Source of the DNA: Gigaspora margarita
Lineage: Eukaryota; Glomeromycota; Glomeromycetes; Diversisporales; Gigasporaceae
NCBI GenBank assembly: GCA_009809945.1
Contig: WTPW01000779.1
Span: forward strand, 30,384 to 94,383
Direction of reading: 5' to 3'
Length of the DNA: 64,000 nucleotides
In this document: piece by piece, positions 12,481-24,699 of the stretch
How the letters are laid out: every line of letters starts with the position of its first letter
Position numbering within the stretch: position 1 is the first letter of the stretch
Program-made: the position numbers and the translations under genes
Notes under the pieces: generated by a model
The model's input: the letters and a program-made list of their open reading frames with translations, nothing else
Database searches by the model: none
What the model was told of the DNA's origin: nothing

Positions 12481-12813
12481 TTATTATCATAATTAAGTAT
12501 CAGATTTTTTGTAGTTTTAGGTGCTCTTAGGCAAAATTTTGAAGTTTCGATTTGGAAAAGCTAGTGTCTATGCATATTTTAGTTTAAACAAGTTAAAAAA
12601 ACTTTATGTAAAATTTGATATATATATATATATTGATTAGCCACCTGATATATGATATACATGATAAAATTGCATGATTTTGATTAGTCAATTTTATACC
12701 AATACGCACTAGTACTATATAACAGAATTGAACTGTTTACTTATTCTTAGTAACATATTTATCTATTAATATGTATAAAAAGAAAAAAAATTAGTTTAAA
12801 AAAATCTACCAAA

Positions 12814-14040
12814 TATGGTAAGAACTAGAGGCAGCAAAGCCACAAATACTAGAAAGGCAAAAAAAAAGAAATTACTGGTAAATATTTATAAAAACTTTAA
12901 TCAAATATTATTGTTAATATTAATATTATTACTTTAGAATTAGTATTGGCAAATAGAACAGTAGAACAAAAGCTTGGTTTTTTGTCTTTATATAAAAAAA
13001 TTTTTTTATTAATAATTTGCAATTATTTAAATATATATTGTTAGACCATTAGTAAAGTAATAAATTTAAATATTTTTATATTTATTTAGTAAAATTTAAT
13101 ACTGAAAATTTACAATAGAAAAATGAAAAAAGTGAATAGAACTAGAAGCCAATAGAACAAACATAGTAAACGTGACAACTCTGTTTAGAATCATCTAATG
13201 AGAAATAATCAACATCTAATAAACAGTTTAAAAAACAATTTACAAAATAGTAATTTTTTTATAAAATTCATTTCAACAATGTGCAAATTAAAAATAATTT
13301 ATATTGAAATTAAATATTTATTTATTCTATAATATAATTTCGCGTATTTATTTTCTTTAGACAAGTTTAATGAACATGCCTGTGCTCCATTTAGGTCAAT
13401 TAATTTAAATAATATAGTAAGTGATACCACCTGATAATGTACCTTGATAAATTCAACAAGCCTTTATGATTAATGATTATTCATCAAATTATACAAGTAA
13501 TTCAAGATCATTATGCAATCTTGATCCAGAATTAATCCATAATTCTGATTATATACTATCAAATATTCCAATTCAGTCAAAATTTAACCCAAACTTGACT
13601 TATAATACTTATTTGTCAAGTCAAAATGCTAACAGATTGCAAGTTTGATTCAATAACACAAATAATTCTGAAGATAAATCCATGATTTCTAGAAATTCAA
13701 GTATGACAGAGCAACAATAACAAAGAAGTTTGTCATGTACAACTACTATGTATTAGATAATATATCAGATTTACGTTCTTCATCTTATCAAGATAAAGAT
13801 TCTTCAGGCAACAAAATATGCATAATAACTATAAAGAAAGTGATTTAAGATCAAATTAACAACCTCAACATGCATCACATTCACTAGCAAATTCTTATAA
13901 TATAGCTTCTCGACTACTTGAGAATAATTTACAAGAGTTAACTTTTTCAGATGAGCAATCGTTGATTAATTGGTAGTGCACACAGCTAGATTTGATTACT
14001 CAAGTACAAAATCTATTAATAGGGTCTTCACCAAATAAGG
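12814..14040 (+). pseudogene. Asn/Ser-rich coding remnant, unrecognised
   Basis: A possible first exon at 12814 encodes MVRTRGSKATNTRKAKKKKL, a basic start, just before a GTAAAT donor-like site. From 13466 a plus-strand frame encodes an Asn/Ser-rich stretch of 60 residues (MINDYSSNYTSNSRSLCNLD...), continuing past a stop into similar low-complexity sequence, then frames such as SYNIASRLLENNLQ near 13920. Stops interrupt all frames. It lies directly upstream of the recombinase pseudogene at 15631 on the same strand and could be its N-terminal region, split by the MITE at 14074, but nothing proves the link. Confidence 0.3.
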
Positions 14041-14073
14041 TTTGTTTAACTATGCTTTAGTTAATTTATAACT

Positions 14074-14300
14074 AGTGTTTAAAATAGAAATTTTAATTTA
14101 CCAGTACATGCACCTGTGATTAAAAAAAATACCGGTTCAAAAAAAAATCTGCATTAGTAGAAATTGATCATCAGATCATTGCACATAGATGCACACACTG
14201 GTTACTTCAAAAAATTCTGGATTATGCACCATTTGTTGCGCCGGCCCAATTTTAAAATACCGGTATATGCAATATTTTTATCATGCTATTTTATACACTA
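14074..14300. mobile_element. hAT-type MITE, AGTGTTTAAAATAG family, copy 1
   Basis: Ends are TAGTGTTTAAAATAG and CTATTTTATACACTA. The 8-bp flanks TTTATAAC (left) and ATTATAAC (right) match at 7 of 8. The whole element is the reverse complement of 38294-38548 with modest divergence. Confidence 0.85.
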
Positions 14301-15630
14301 ATTATAACTTATTAATTTTATTCTAAAACTATACAGTAAAGATTAATTTATGCATTATAAATTCTGCTGTACAAGTTCTCATTGTATGAATTCCGTTGGT
14401 TAAAAAAAGTAACTTTAATTAATAGTTTAGTTTATTGACTAGAAACTAAATAATTTTTTATCGATTCAAATCTTTAACGTGATCTATATAATTAATATTT
14501 ATTAGGCTTCTTTGCATACATAATAAATGTATAGTAGCGCAAAGGTTGTACAGTAGATGTATATATGCAATAAAGTTTTGCCCATTTTCAGTGAGTTTAG
14601 AAGGCATTCATAAGTTATAAAGTTAATTGTGGAAAAAAAATTATAATTTCATCCACGCTAAGAATGCATTTGACTATAAAACTGTAAAAGAGTACTAAAA
14701 AAACCAATTTTATAATATAAATAGTTTAAAAATCAATCCGGCAAGTTTGTTATTTAAATTTTTATTTATATAGTCTAATGCATTTTTTTCATTAGAATAG
14801 TTTTAATTTTTTTCAAATTAATAATGTTCCTTATAATAGCATTTCGAAATTAGATTGTACAATCCGTAATAATTTTTGGAAAACCGCAAAAATTTTTAAA
14901 AGACTAATGTGTCATTTATAGCTATCTAGCAAAGGGCTAGTAAGACATTATATTTGAGATGTAATATAAAAATTTTTTTTGTTATTCTAATATTATCCTA
15001 TTATATTGCTAACATTTGCTAAAAATATAATATCTTAATGCTACTACAAAATGTAAGTTTTCCGCAAAGTTTTTAGCAACATGAAAATTATTAAAATTTA
15101 TTTATAATAATAGTGGATGTCTATATCTGTAATTTACCATACAAACTTTTTCATATTATTCTATAATATGTACTATTTATTCCCTGCGAAGCGAGGAATA
15201 ATGAAATATTTCCCCAAGCCATTGTATCGGCATGAAGCGCCGATGCAATGGATTGGAGGAATATTGGAATTATTCCCCCAAAGCGGGGAATAAATGAGTT
15301 ATCTTTCATTTTATATCGTCACTACTGTATTTTTGGTTTACTAATCATGGTTTTTATCACAATGTGATATATTTTAATTTACATTTATTTACGACTAATA
15401 TAATTTAAAGTTTTATAAAAGAAACTATTGCTATGTCATAATTAGATTATAAATACAAAAAAAAATTATATTGATACTTTTAATTTTTTAATTTTTTCTT
15501 GATTCTAAATTTTTTTAAAATGGAAAGCGACAAGGTTTTACTATACATTCTATATTATGTACGAATATTATTTTACAAAAAATTAATCATTTAGAATTTA
15601 AAGGATACACACTTTACTACAGCTACAAGA
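14301..15630. other. AT-rich spacer with one palindromic element
   Basis: No gene is recognised. It contains the palindrome at 15176-15294 and otherwise only AT-rich, low-complexity sequence. Confidence 0.5.
15176..15294. repeat. Compact palindromic element (~119 bp)
   Basis: It runs from TTTATTCCCTGCG to CGGGGAATAAA and folds on itself through TATTTCC / GGAATATT and a central CCATTGTATCGGC / GCCGATGCAATGG stem with a 7-base loop. It is GC-richer than its surroundings. It looks like a foldback MITE; no target duplication was identified. Confidence 0.7.
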
Positions 15631-17517
15631 ATGTTCAAATTAAAGTACAACAAACCTGGGTTTGATATTAGCTTCGATTATGAATTTGATACTATTGATA
15701 ATAATGTTAGTGTTACAAGCTCAGCTAGAAAAAACTTTGATTATTTCGAAAAAATAGTAATGCAAATAAAAAGAATATGGATCAGGTATTTATTGAATGA
15801 AGTTTATCATTATTAATTTTAAATTTATTTATGTTTAGTTTTATTTTAGACTAGGTTTGCTGCACCATCAAAAGAAGATATTGATCGTAGCCAATACTAA
15901 ACATAATACAAAAACTTGGATTAATGTATTGGACAAGTATTTTCTTGATATAAACCTTCCAGGAAATATTACACAAATTGCAAATCAAACTGAATTAGAG
16001 TCAATTCTTGTGAATTTTTTTGTCATATTAAAAAAGCAAAATGGTTAACCTTACGCACCTAGCTCTATTCATAATTGCTATTGTGCAATTTCTCGTCATC
16101 TTCAAAAATATTCATATATTGAGCCAAAACCAAATATTTATGATAAGAATTTATTTTCAAGGCTGTATTCAACTGTCGATGGTAAAATTAAATTTGTACA
16201 AGACAATAATCCTCATCAAGTGAAGAAAGCAGATTCACTTAGCTATAATGAAATTAAGCAAATTTTAAATTATGAAAAATGCTTGAAGATACACCAATAG
16301 CAATTACATATCAGGTATATTTTTGGCTATGCCTATTATGTAGATTACGTGAAGGAGATGCACATCGATTAGAGTTTGATCATATAAAGCCAACTCCTGG
16401 AAAGTCTCTTCAAGTTATTATACCTCGTGAAAAAAACTATGCTGGGGCATAAAGAATTTACATAATGCTGGTAGAAATTGTGAAATACCCCAGATATGAA
16501 TGGCAAATTTACTCCCGTATCTGACATTTTATACTACATGTATCATCATGGACAAAATTTTAAAACTTAAGAATTTTTTAAAAAATTGCATCTAATAAAG
16601 GTACTTTGTATTTTTAGTAATTATATTTATCTTTTATTTATTTATTTTTTTTTTTATATTTTATTTAGATTTTATTAGAGGAATTTGGTTTCATGATGCA
16701 GCTTTAGGTCAACATTCATATGAAAAATGATTCGTGAAATTTGTCATATAACTTCAATTGATACAGATCTCAAAAAAATCATGAATCATTCAATTAGACG
16801 AACAGCAATTCAGATACTTACTCAATTAAATGTGTCAACTGACCGTATTATGGCCTTTAGTTGTCATCGATCCCCTGGTGGTGTAGCTTCATATCAAACA
16901 TTTACACGGGATATATTACACAATACAGTTTCAATGATGATTCCTTCTGCCGAACAAGATAATACAGGTAATAATTTGTAATTTGCCATTTTAAAAAAAT
17001 AATTCACATATAGTATATAAAATATCATTTTCTAGATATTACTATTCAATCTCAATTGGCATCTCTTTCAAATATTCAAGATACTACTACTATTCGATCT
17101 CCATTGGCTTCTCTTTCAAGTAATCAGGATTCTACATGATCTTTAGTAGCTTCATCATTAAACCATCAAATATCTGGTCCAATTCAGCAAAAACGAATTA
17201 GAATGGCAAGAAAATTTACACCATTTGATGCCTCTAAACCATTTATAAGCCCTCTTAAATCATGTAATAATGGCTCATCTAATATTAAAGTTATCAATAA
17301 TATATCACAACAACTTCTTTCATTTCAGTCACATGATAATGACTCATCTGATATTCAAGTTATTGATGAAGAAACACAACAAATTCTTCCTTCAATTAGT
17401 TCAAATTCGATTGATAACTTACTCCGAGTCACTATTGAAAATTGTAACAATTGTAAAGTAGAAATTAAAATTACTTTACAAAATAATTGTAATGTAGATA
17501 GTTGTTGCTTTATTTAA
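15631..17517 (+). pseudogene. Crypton-type tyrosine recombinase, broken
   Basis: A first exon from 15631 (MFKLKYNKPGFDISF...) ends at about 15784 with an intron closing in TTTTAG near 15850. The following blocks match the core-binding part of the ZMYM/DUF3504-like Crypton recombinases: TKTWINVLDKYFLD, then PYAPSSIHNCYCAISRHLQK. The catalytic half shows LREGDAHRLEF (box A arginine) near 16330-16380, and NHSIRRTAIQ with CHRSPGGVASY (HxxR, second H, final tyrosine) at 16780-16900. The last exon (17035-17517) is a Ser/Gln-rich tail ending ...NCNVDSCCFI. Frameshifts lie near 15890 and 16040, and stops near 16450 and 17138. The family recombines DNA through a covalent tyrosine intermediate; this copy cannot be read through. 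Confidence 0.75.
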
Positions 17518-18249
17518 CTAGAATATTATATATTTCTTAATAAAATGATAGCCAACAATATATTATAATTGCTTAATTAAGCTGCTAATTATATTTGAGA
17601 AAATATTAATAAGCAAAATTTTATTATACTTGGATTATTTTCCCATTGTTTATTATGAGAATTTTAAAATTTTCGGTTCATTTGAGAGAATTTTAATAAT
17701 CTAAGTTTAAAATTTCTGAGTCTATTCAAGAGAATTTTAATATCTAAGCTTTAATATATTTGAATTATTTCTCCATTGTCTGCTGTAAGAATTTTAAATT
17801 TCCGAGGATATACAATTAAGTAAATGCATCATATTTGGGGGATATAACATTCTTTGTTATAATTTTAGTGATAAAAGCCATGATTAATAACACCGAAAAT
17901 ACCGTAGTGCGGACATAATAAAACGTGAGATAACTGATATTAATTGATTTCAATTAGCATTAAAAATCATTTTGTATTTAAGGCAGTACAAAGCTCTATT
18001 AGTTATTTATAATTTCGGATTGAAAAAAGATTGTTACATCATGTATAGAATTGTAAACAATCTGCTATTTATAAAATAAAAAATGTACTGTATATAGTAA
18101 TATGCTTATATAAAACATACATAATGAGGGTTAATTATAAGCAAATAAAGAAATTTACCTAATATATTATGGCACTTCAAGATTAATAATATCGGAATCT
18201 ATCGTGAAATAAATTTTTTAGGATGATATTAACAAAAGTAAACAAGAAT
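17518..18249. other. Spacer with degenerate repeats
   Basis: No gene is seen. Between 17630 and 17810 the phrases GAGAATTTTAA, TTGAATTATTTCTCCATTG and TCTAAGTTT recur imperfectly, suggesting a decayed tandem repeat. Confidence 0.5.
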
Positions 18250-19649
18250 TTAAATATATTTACCTTGATTATCTGTTTGATTAAATTTTTCTGAAATATC
18301 AAGTTTACTAATAGATTGACAAGTAGATATAGTATCTTGATCCTTATGTGAAATCGTTGGTAATGTATGAATAATTCTATCTGCTTCTAAAAATTTATTT
18401 TTAATTTTAATTTGATCCTCATTTAGTTTTTCTTGTTCATTATTAAGAATCATTTCCCATTCTTGAAATTGTTTATAAACCTCTTTTGCAGTTGGTCGTT
18501 TCATTGGATCATTATCCATACATCGTTCGGCAAGTTTTACATAAAAATCAGGTGTTCCAAAGGCAAATTTTGGTTGTAATCCGTTGACTATATTAAATTT
18601 AAAACTAACTGTTTGATGCGATATATTTTCGAAAGGTGGTTTACCAGTTGATATTTCTGACATAATTACACCTAAACTTTAAATATCTGATTCTTTTGTA
18701 GGTTGATTTCCTAAAAATATTTCAGGTGCTGAAAAAGATACTACTCCATATACTTCTTTATTTGTAGTAGATTCGTTTACTTTCTAGATAGTCCTAAGTC
18801 TGAAATTTTTGGTTCCACCGTTATTTTATTTCCTATATTTAATGAAATTACTGCTAATTTATCACCTATGACATAAGGAATATTTATAATATTTTTGGTG
18901 CTAACCATAAGTATATTTTTGGTATGAAAATCTCCATGAACATAAGTTTGATGAATATAATCTAAATTATCAGAAATTGTACAAAGTATCTTTATTTTTT
19001 TGCTTACAATCAAGATCTTTAAAATTTGATGATAAATATTGCTGGAGATCTCCTTTATCAGCATATTCATGAACCATTAAGCATTCTTTTTCAGCAGATT
19101 TATAAGTAATTCCATATATTTCTATCCCATATTTGTCTACACTATATCTATTAAGTTGACATTCGTAATGTATTTTGAACTAATATAATTAAATTAACAT
19201 CATTATTAGAATTTTTATTTATATAAAATGGAAATAAGTTAATTTAAATTCTTTTACCTCATTAAAAAATCCTAATGGTTCATTCGAGATTCCAATTAGA
19301 CTTTTAAGTGCTACTGTGCATGGTTCACAAGACAATAACAATTTATTAGGATTTATACCAAATTCACAAATTTATATATTCGTTTACTATCAATCCAAGT
19401 TGCAGAATAAACTGTACTAAAACCACCATGACCAATTTGTTTAACATTTTCTAATTTGTTATAAGGTATAAATTCGATAACTTTATGATAATATTTAGAA
19501 TTTATTTGTGCACTTTTTATAAATTTATCTATTTCAAAATTTCCACTAGCCCATTTTTGACATATTTGAGGATCACAATAATGACAATATAAAACTCCAG
19601 TATTATATTTTTTACAATTTGGACAGGTTCCAAACCTTAAATAAGTCAT
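18250..19649 (-). pseudogene. Zinc-ribbon/TKL-like protein kinase 1, broken
   Basis: Reading on the minus strand from 19649: a zinc ribbon (CPNC...YCHYC), a linker, a Gly-rich loop (IGHGGFSTVYSATW), the VAIK-type lysine in CTVALKSL, an intron at about 19180-19257 (GT-AG), a hinge region (MVHEYADKGDLQQYL), a catalytic loop HGDFHTKNIL instead of HRD, and SDLGLSRK in place of DFG. The C-lobe follows (SAPEIFLGN, GVIMSEISTGKPPF, CMDNDPMKRPTAKEVY) with a Glu/Lys-rich tail ending near 18250. Frameshifts fall near 19370, 18990 and 18780, and a stop replaces a residue before SLGVIMSE. Serine/threonine or tyrosine specificity cannot be told. Immediately upstream is the TPR array, whose frame meets this one after a single missing base. 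Confidence 0.8.
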
Positions 19650-19684
19650 GTCTGTATTGTATGATTTGATTCCGAATGATTTAT

Positions 19685-21318
19685 TTAATCAGAAAGTGAT
19701 TCTTTATGTCTACCCATCTTTCGATAGATTTCTCCACGAGTATTTAATGCTAATGCATGATTTGGATCACTTTCTAAAAATCTATTTAAATCTGCAAGTG
19801 CTTCTTCAAGTCTATTAAGGATTGTATATGTCATGGCACGATTATTTAATGCTAACATTCTATTTGGATCGATTTCTAATGATTTATTTAAATCTGCAAG
19901 TGATTCTTCGAATTTGCCAATTTTGAAATAGCATAATCCACGATTATTTAAAGCCACTGCATTATTTGGATCAGATTCTAAACATTTATTTAAATCTGCT
20001 AATGATTCTTCAAATCTAAAAGTCTTTTGATATACAAGACTGCGGCTATTTAAAGCTGTTAGCTGATTTGGATTAATTTCTAATGATTTATTTAAATCTG
20101 CAAGTGACTCTTCATATCTGCCAATACAACAGTAAGTTGATCCACGATTGCATAAAGCTGTTGCATCGTTTGGATCAATTTCTAATGATTTATTTAAATC
20201 CGTAAGTGATTCTTCATATTTGCACATATTTTGATAAGTTAATCCACGATTATTTAAAACTAATGCATTATTTGGATCAATTTCTAATGATTTATTTAAG
20301 TCTGCACGTGATTTTTCATATTTTTCCATACTTCGATAAGTCAATCCGCGATGATTTAAAGCTATTCCATTATTTGGATCAATTGCTAATAATTTATTAA
20401 AGTCCGCAAGTGATTCATCATATCTGCCTATCTCTCCATAAGTTCCTCCACGATTAATTAATGATAATCCATCGTTTGGATCAATTTCCAACAATTTATT
20501 TAAATCTTCAAGTGATTCTTCATATTTTTGCATTTTTTGATATGTTAATCCACGATTATTTAAAGCTGCTACATTATTTGGATCAATTTCTAATGATTTA
20601 TTTAAATCTTTAAGTGATGCTTCATACCTGCCCATCTTTCAATAAGTGCCTCCACGATTATTTAAAACTGCTGCATTATTTGGATCAATTTTTGATGATT
20701 TATTTAAGTTTGCAAGTGATTCCTCATATCTTTCCATCAGTTGATAAGTCAATCCACGATTATTTAAAGCACTTACATTATTTTGGTCAATTCCTAATGA
20801 CTTATTTAAGTCTGCAAGTGATTCATCATATCTGCCATCTTTTGATAAGCTAATCCACGATGATTTAAAACTGTTACATTATTTGAATTAATTTCTAATG
20901 ATTTATTTAAATCTTTAATTGATTCTAAATATCTGCTCATTTGACCGTAAGTTAATCCACGATTATTTAAAGTTATTGCATTATTTGGATCAATTTCTAA
21001 TGATCTATTTAAATCCGTAAGTGATTCTTTGTATTTGCCTGTTTCTCGATAAGTTTCTCCGCGATTATTTAAAGTTTTTGCATTACTTGGATCAATTTCT
21101 AATGATCTATTTAAATCCGCAAGTGATTCTTCATATTAGTGTTTCGATCCTATTTTGAAAAGGCTATCCGGGATTGAATTCGGATTGCTTCAACAGATTC
21201 GATTATAATTCGAATTTTTAATTTGAACTAGTAATTCGAATTAATTCGAATTCAATCATAGAAATAATCCGGATTTATTCAGATTGGAACCGGTTTTAAA
21301 TTAGCCATAATAATAATA

Positions 21319-21353
<35 letters not shown>

Positions 21354-22806
21354 TAAAAAAATTATTAAGCCCGTTTGATGCATAATCAACCATATACCAT
21401 AAATATATATTGTATAAAATGTAAAAAAAAAGCTTAAAAAAAAAAAACCATTTTACACTATTTTATTCAACATTTCCACTTTATTCGATGTTTTCACTTT
21501 ATTTGACGATGGTTTTTACAAATTTTTGAATTTATAAAAAAAAAACCATTTACACTATTTATTACAATTTCAAAATCGATCAACAATATTTAATAACCAA
21601 ATTAAATATACACAGAAATAAAATTAAAGAAAAAGTTCTTATGGCAGGAGAAATACAAATCGACATTAAAGAGCAAACCTATTCTTGTATATATATATAG
21701 GATTATTATCCGGATAATCCTTATCCTTTATCCGAAATGCATTAGGGATCTATCTGTATTAAATTGACGGATACGGATATCCGCATCTAATCCGAATTAT
21801 CGGATCAATCCGAATTAGTCAGATTGCAGATTGAAACACTAGTTCATATTTGCCAATTTGATAATAAGTTCCTCTATGACTATTCAAAGCTACTGCATTG
21901 TTTGGGTCAATTTCTAATGCTTTATTTAAATCTTTAAGCGATTCTTCATATCTGCTAATTTGTCGATAAATTTCTCCACGATTACTTAAAACTGTTGCAT
22001 TATTTGGGTCAATTTCTAATGATTTACTTAAATCTTCAAGGGATTCTGCATATTTGCCAATAAGTGAGTAAGTTAATCCCCGATTATTTAAAGTTATTAC
22101 ATTATTTGGTTCAATTTCTAATGATTTACTAAAATCTTCAAGCGATTCTTTGTATCTGCCTATTTCTTGATAAAAATGCTCCACGATTATTTAAAGCTGC
22201 TGCATATTTTGGGTTAATTTCTAAACATTTATTTAAATCTGCAAAGTATTCATTGTATCCGCCTATTATTCGATAAAAACCTCCGCAAATAAATAGCAGT
22301 CTTGCATTATTTGGATCAATTTCTAACAATGTATTTAGATCAGAAAATGATTCTTTATACTTGTTGATCATGAAATAAAGATAACTGCATTTCTCTAATG
22401 TATTAAAAGTTGTTGAAAATTGCTTTAATCCTTTAGCATGATTTGGTTCAATTTCTAATAAAATTTTTAAATCTTCAAGTGACTTCTTATATCTTTCCAT
22501 CTTTTGGTAAACTAATGTACAAATATATAATGCCGTTGTGTTATTTGGATTAATTTCTAATAATTTATTTAAATCTGTAAGCGACTCTTCATATTGACCT
22601 ATTTCTCGATAAGCGAATTCACAAATTCCTAATATAGCAAGGTTATTCAGTTTAACATGTAATGATTCATTTAAATCCGCAAGTGATTCTTTATATTTGC
22701 TGATTAAATAATAAATTAATCCACGGTCATTTAATGCTGTTGAATTATTTGGTTCAATATCTAGAAACTTGCTTAAATTTGCAAGAATATCTTCATATCC
22801 ATTCAT
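19685..22806 (-). pseudogene. TPR-repeat protein, ~23 repeats of 34 residues, split by a hAT element
   Basis: Start MNGYEDILANLSKFLDIEPN at 22806. The sequence is a head-to-tail array of 34-residue (102-bp) tetratricopeptide repeats, consensus G(R/K)YEESLADLNKSLEIDPNN followed by A(V/L)ALNNRGLTY. Such repeats form helical solenoids that bind protein partners. About nine repeats lie upstream and fourteen downstream of a 705-bp insertion (21137-21841) that splits one repeat in the middle of its YE(E)SLADL motif. Other lesions are an extra T near 22180, a one-base shift near 20845, an in-frame stop at 20639-20641, and a missing T at about 19686-19688. That last loss ends the frame at SLSD; the other frame continues LNKSFGI straight into the kinase at 19649. 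The original product may therefore have been a TPR-kinase fusion. Confidence 0.8.
21137..21841. mobile_element. hAT-type element inserted in the TPR array
   Basis: Ends are TAGTGTTTCGATCC and its inverse GATTGAAACACTA. Flanks CTTCATAT (21129-21136) and GTTCATAT (21842-21849) match at 7 of 8. Removing the element would rejoin a standard TPR unit (GKYE + ESLADLN). The interior has many GGAT/ATCC-rich inverted motifs near both ends, a 41-base A run at 21311-21351, and no transposase. Confidence 0.9.
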
Positions 22807-22976
22807 GTTGTTAACTATTAACTGGGGTATTGGCCTTTTAATTTATTAAGTCTATAAATCTTTAAGGCGTAACTTATGTAATTAGTTACTTTTAAATTGT
22901 GAAAATTTTTTTATCTCAATTTCAATAACAAACAAATGTTGATGTGTACTATTGGATAAATATACCAATGTAACAT
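22760..22976 (-). promoter_or_regulatory. 5' end and upstream flank of the TPR gene (duplicated at 36.1 kb)
   Basis: The first codons and about 170 bp upstream recur at about 36097-36300 (landmarks AAGAATATCTTCATATCC, TTTTTATCTCAATTTCAAT, GTGTACTATTG). Conservation of the flank could reflect a promoter, but it is simply part of a duplicated segment. The hAT element at 22977 now separates this flank from the rest of the upstream region, which resumes at 33491. Confidence 0.5.
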
Positions 22977-23079
22977 TAGGGATGCTACAGTCTGGCAAGG
23001 ACCATGGTCTGAACCAGTCTTTTGAACTGGTCTAAGCAGTCCACGGTCCATAAATTGGGACCAGTCCAGATCAGTCCGT

Positions 23080-24131
23080 TGAGAAGGTGTAAATCGATAG
23101 TGGTTGGGTCAAACTGTACACCTAACTAAACAAACTAACTAAAATACTATCTACCAAGTGCTCAAGACTCTTAAACCTTGAACTGGCAGGCAAAAAGAGG
23201 TGTGGAAGATTTGGTCCGGGTCTCAAGGTTCAGAAAGTCTTGGTGTGGCGATATCAGCAATAATCTATTAGTCTATCCAAGCTGTGGCTTATGGGATATG
23301 AATATCAGCTTGCAATTGGCGAGTTGCTTCACGGGGTTCATGTAATGATGCGGTATTCAGGCTTTTAGGTTCCAATTATGGTGTCAATTTGGATATCGGT
23401 CCAATATTGGTGTTACGGGATCATGATTGGCAAGAGATGATCATGAGATCATAATTGTTTGATAAATGAGGCACACAAGTATTGTTTGACTTTGCTAACA
23501 ATGGGTCAAGATAACAATTAAAGGTTTTTCTATAAAGGTATCAAGAAAACTATTCTATGTTAACTCTTCTACTTGAATTTTGAAGGTTACTCCAAAACTA
23601 ACAACAAAGTTTTTATAGTAACAACAGAGATATCAGATGCATATTCAGGACAATTTATATGGACAAAACTTAGAAGGGTTACTACTTCTACTAATATGAT
23701 TTCGAAGTATTAAAACTCAACTGAGTTGTTGACTCATAATGAGTTGTCTTTATTTCAAGGTGACAGGGACATCACTTTTATACTTTTACATTACTATGAT
23801 CGATACAGGTTTGAGGGTAAAACTATGGTAGAACTGACAGATCTGGTCAATTTGATCAGAACTGACAGATCTGGCTGATTTGATCAGAACTGACAGATCT
23901 GGCGATTTGATCAGAACTACCAGAATCTGGTTGATTTGATCAGAACTGACAGATCTGGTCGATTTGATAGAGATATCAGCAAATATACAAATCAGGTAAT
24001 ATATACTTTAAAGTCATATACAAAATATAAAGTACTAATTTATACATATCTAATAATAATGAAACAACTAATAATATAATAATAAAAATAAAATGAGACA
24101 AAAAAACAATCAAGGATAGGAGCCCTTCACA
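23080..24131 (-). repeat. 3' LTR (left copy)
   Basis: On the + strand it begins TGAGAAGGTGTAAA and ends AGCCCTTCACA, so on the coding strand it runs TG...CA. Near 23840-23970 it contains five to six short tandem copies of GACAGATCTGG...TTTGATCAGAACT, a possible enhancer-like repeat. It differs from the right LTR nearly only by transitions. Confidence 0.92.
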
Positions 24132-24146
24132 ATCCTCCTATCCTTG
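24132..24146 (-). promoter_or_regulatory. Polypurine tract
   Basis: On the coding strand AAGGATAGGAGGAT directly precedes the 3' LTR, the expected place for plus-strand DNA priming. Confidence 0.65.
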
Positions 24147-24322
24147 TACACGAGTACTACAAGTGTATCTCACAACAATAGTGAATGATAATTAGTATTA
24201 GCTAAGCGGTGGACCCTTGCTAAAGTGGTATAGGTGGTATAGTATACTTGTTCTACTCCATATCATTCAAAAATATAGTAGATTCAGAGTGTAGTTCCAC
24301 TATAGTAATGTGAGCCCATCCT

Positions 24323-24565
24323 CTAGATGCTGTGACATTGGCTTCTGGTCATGGTATCTAAAATGGAGCCTAGATAGTAGCTATAGGCTAGGCTCTCGAT
24401 TCGGTCTTCCCTTCTACGAGCCCGCATCAAGTGGTAGTAGGTGGTGTTGATTCTTTCCATGTTACTCTGATTTTCAGTAAAAGGGCATGGTGCAGAGGTT
24501 ACATCAATTGGTTCGAGGACATTTTGGTCAAGTTGGATACGTTGTACTAGAGATATATTACTCAT
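24323..24565 (-). CDS. Small ORF between integrase and 3' LTR
   Basis: An 80-residue open frame (MSNISLVQRIQLDQNVLEPI...) lies after the integrase. It contains RARRREDRIESLAY but no motif I recognise. It may be the C-terminal end of pol in another frame or a small accessory frame of the retrotransposon. Being open in so decayed an element is not strong evidence that it is functional. Confidence 0.3.
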   Translation of the reverse strand: MSNISLVQRIQLDQNVLEPIDVTSAPCPFTENQSNMERINTTYYHLMRARRREDRIESLAYSYYLGSILDTMTRSQCHSI

Positions 24566-24699
24566 TTTGTTTGTATAATATCTTTAAAGGTCTGGACCTG
24601 AGCTTTTTATATTTTTTGCTCATGATAGGGTTTCAATAGGCTTTTGTTTAGAGGTGATACAAGCACTTTTCTGCTTAGCTCTTGTAGTTTATATGCCCC

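Noticed and set aside
20206-20853. Plus-strand frames opposite the TPR array
   Set aside because: Periodic shadows of the minus-strand TPR units.
23840-23970. GACAGATCTGG tandem as a CRISPR-like array
   Set aside because: The same tandem occurs in both LTRs, spacers are near-identical, and the organism is eukaryotic; it is an LTR-internal repeat.
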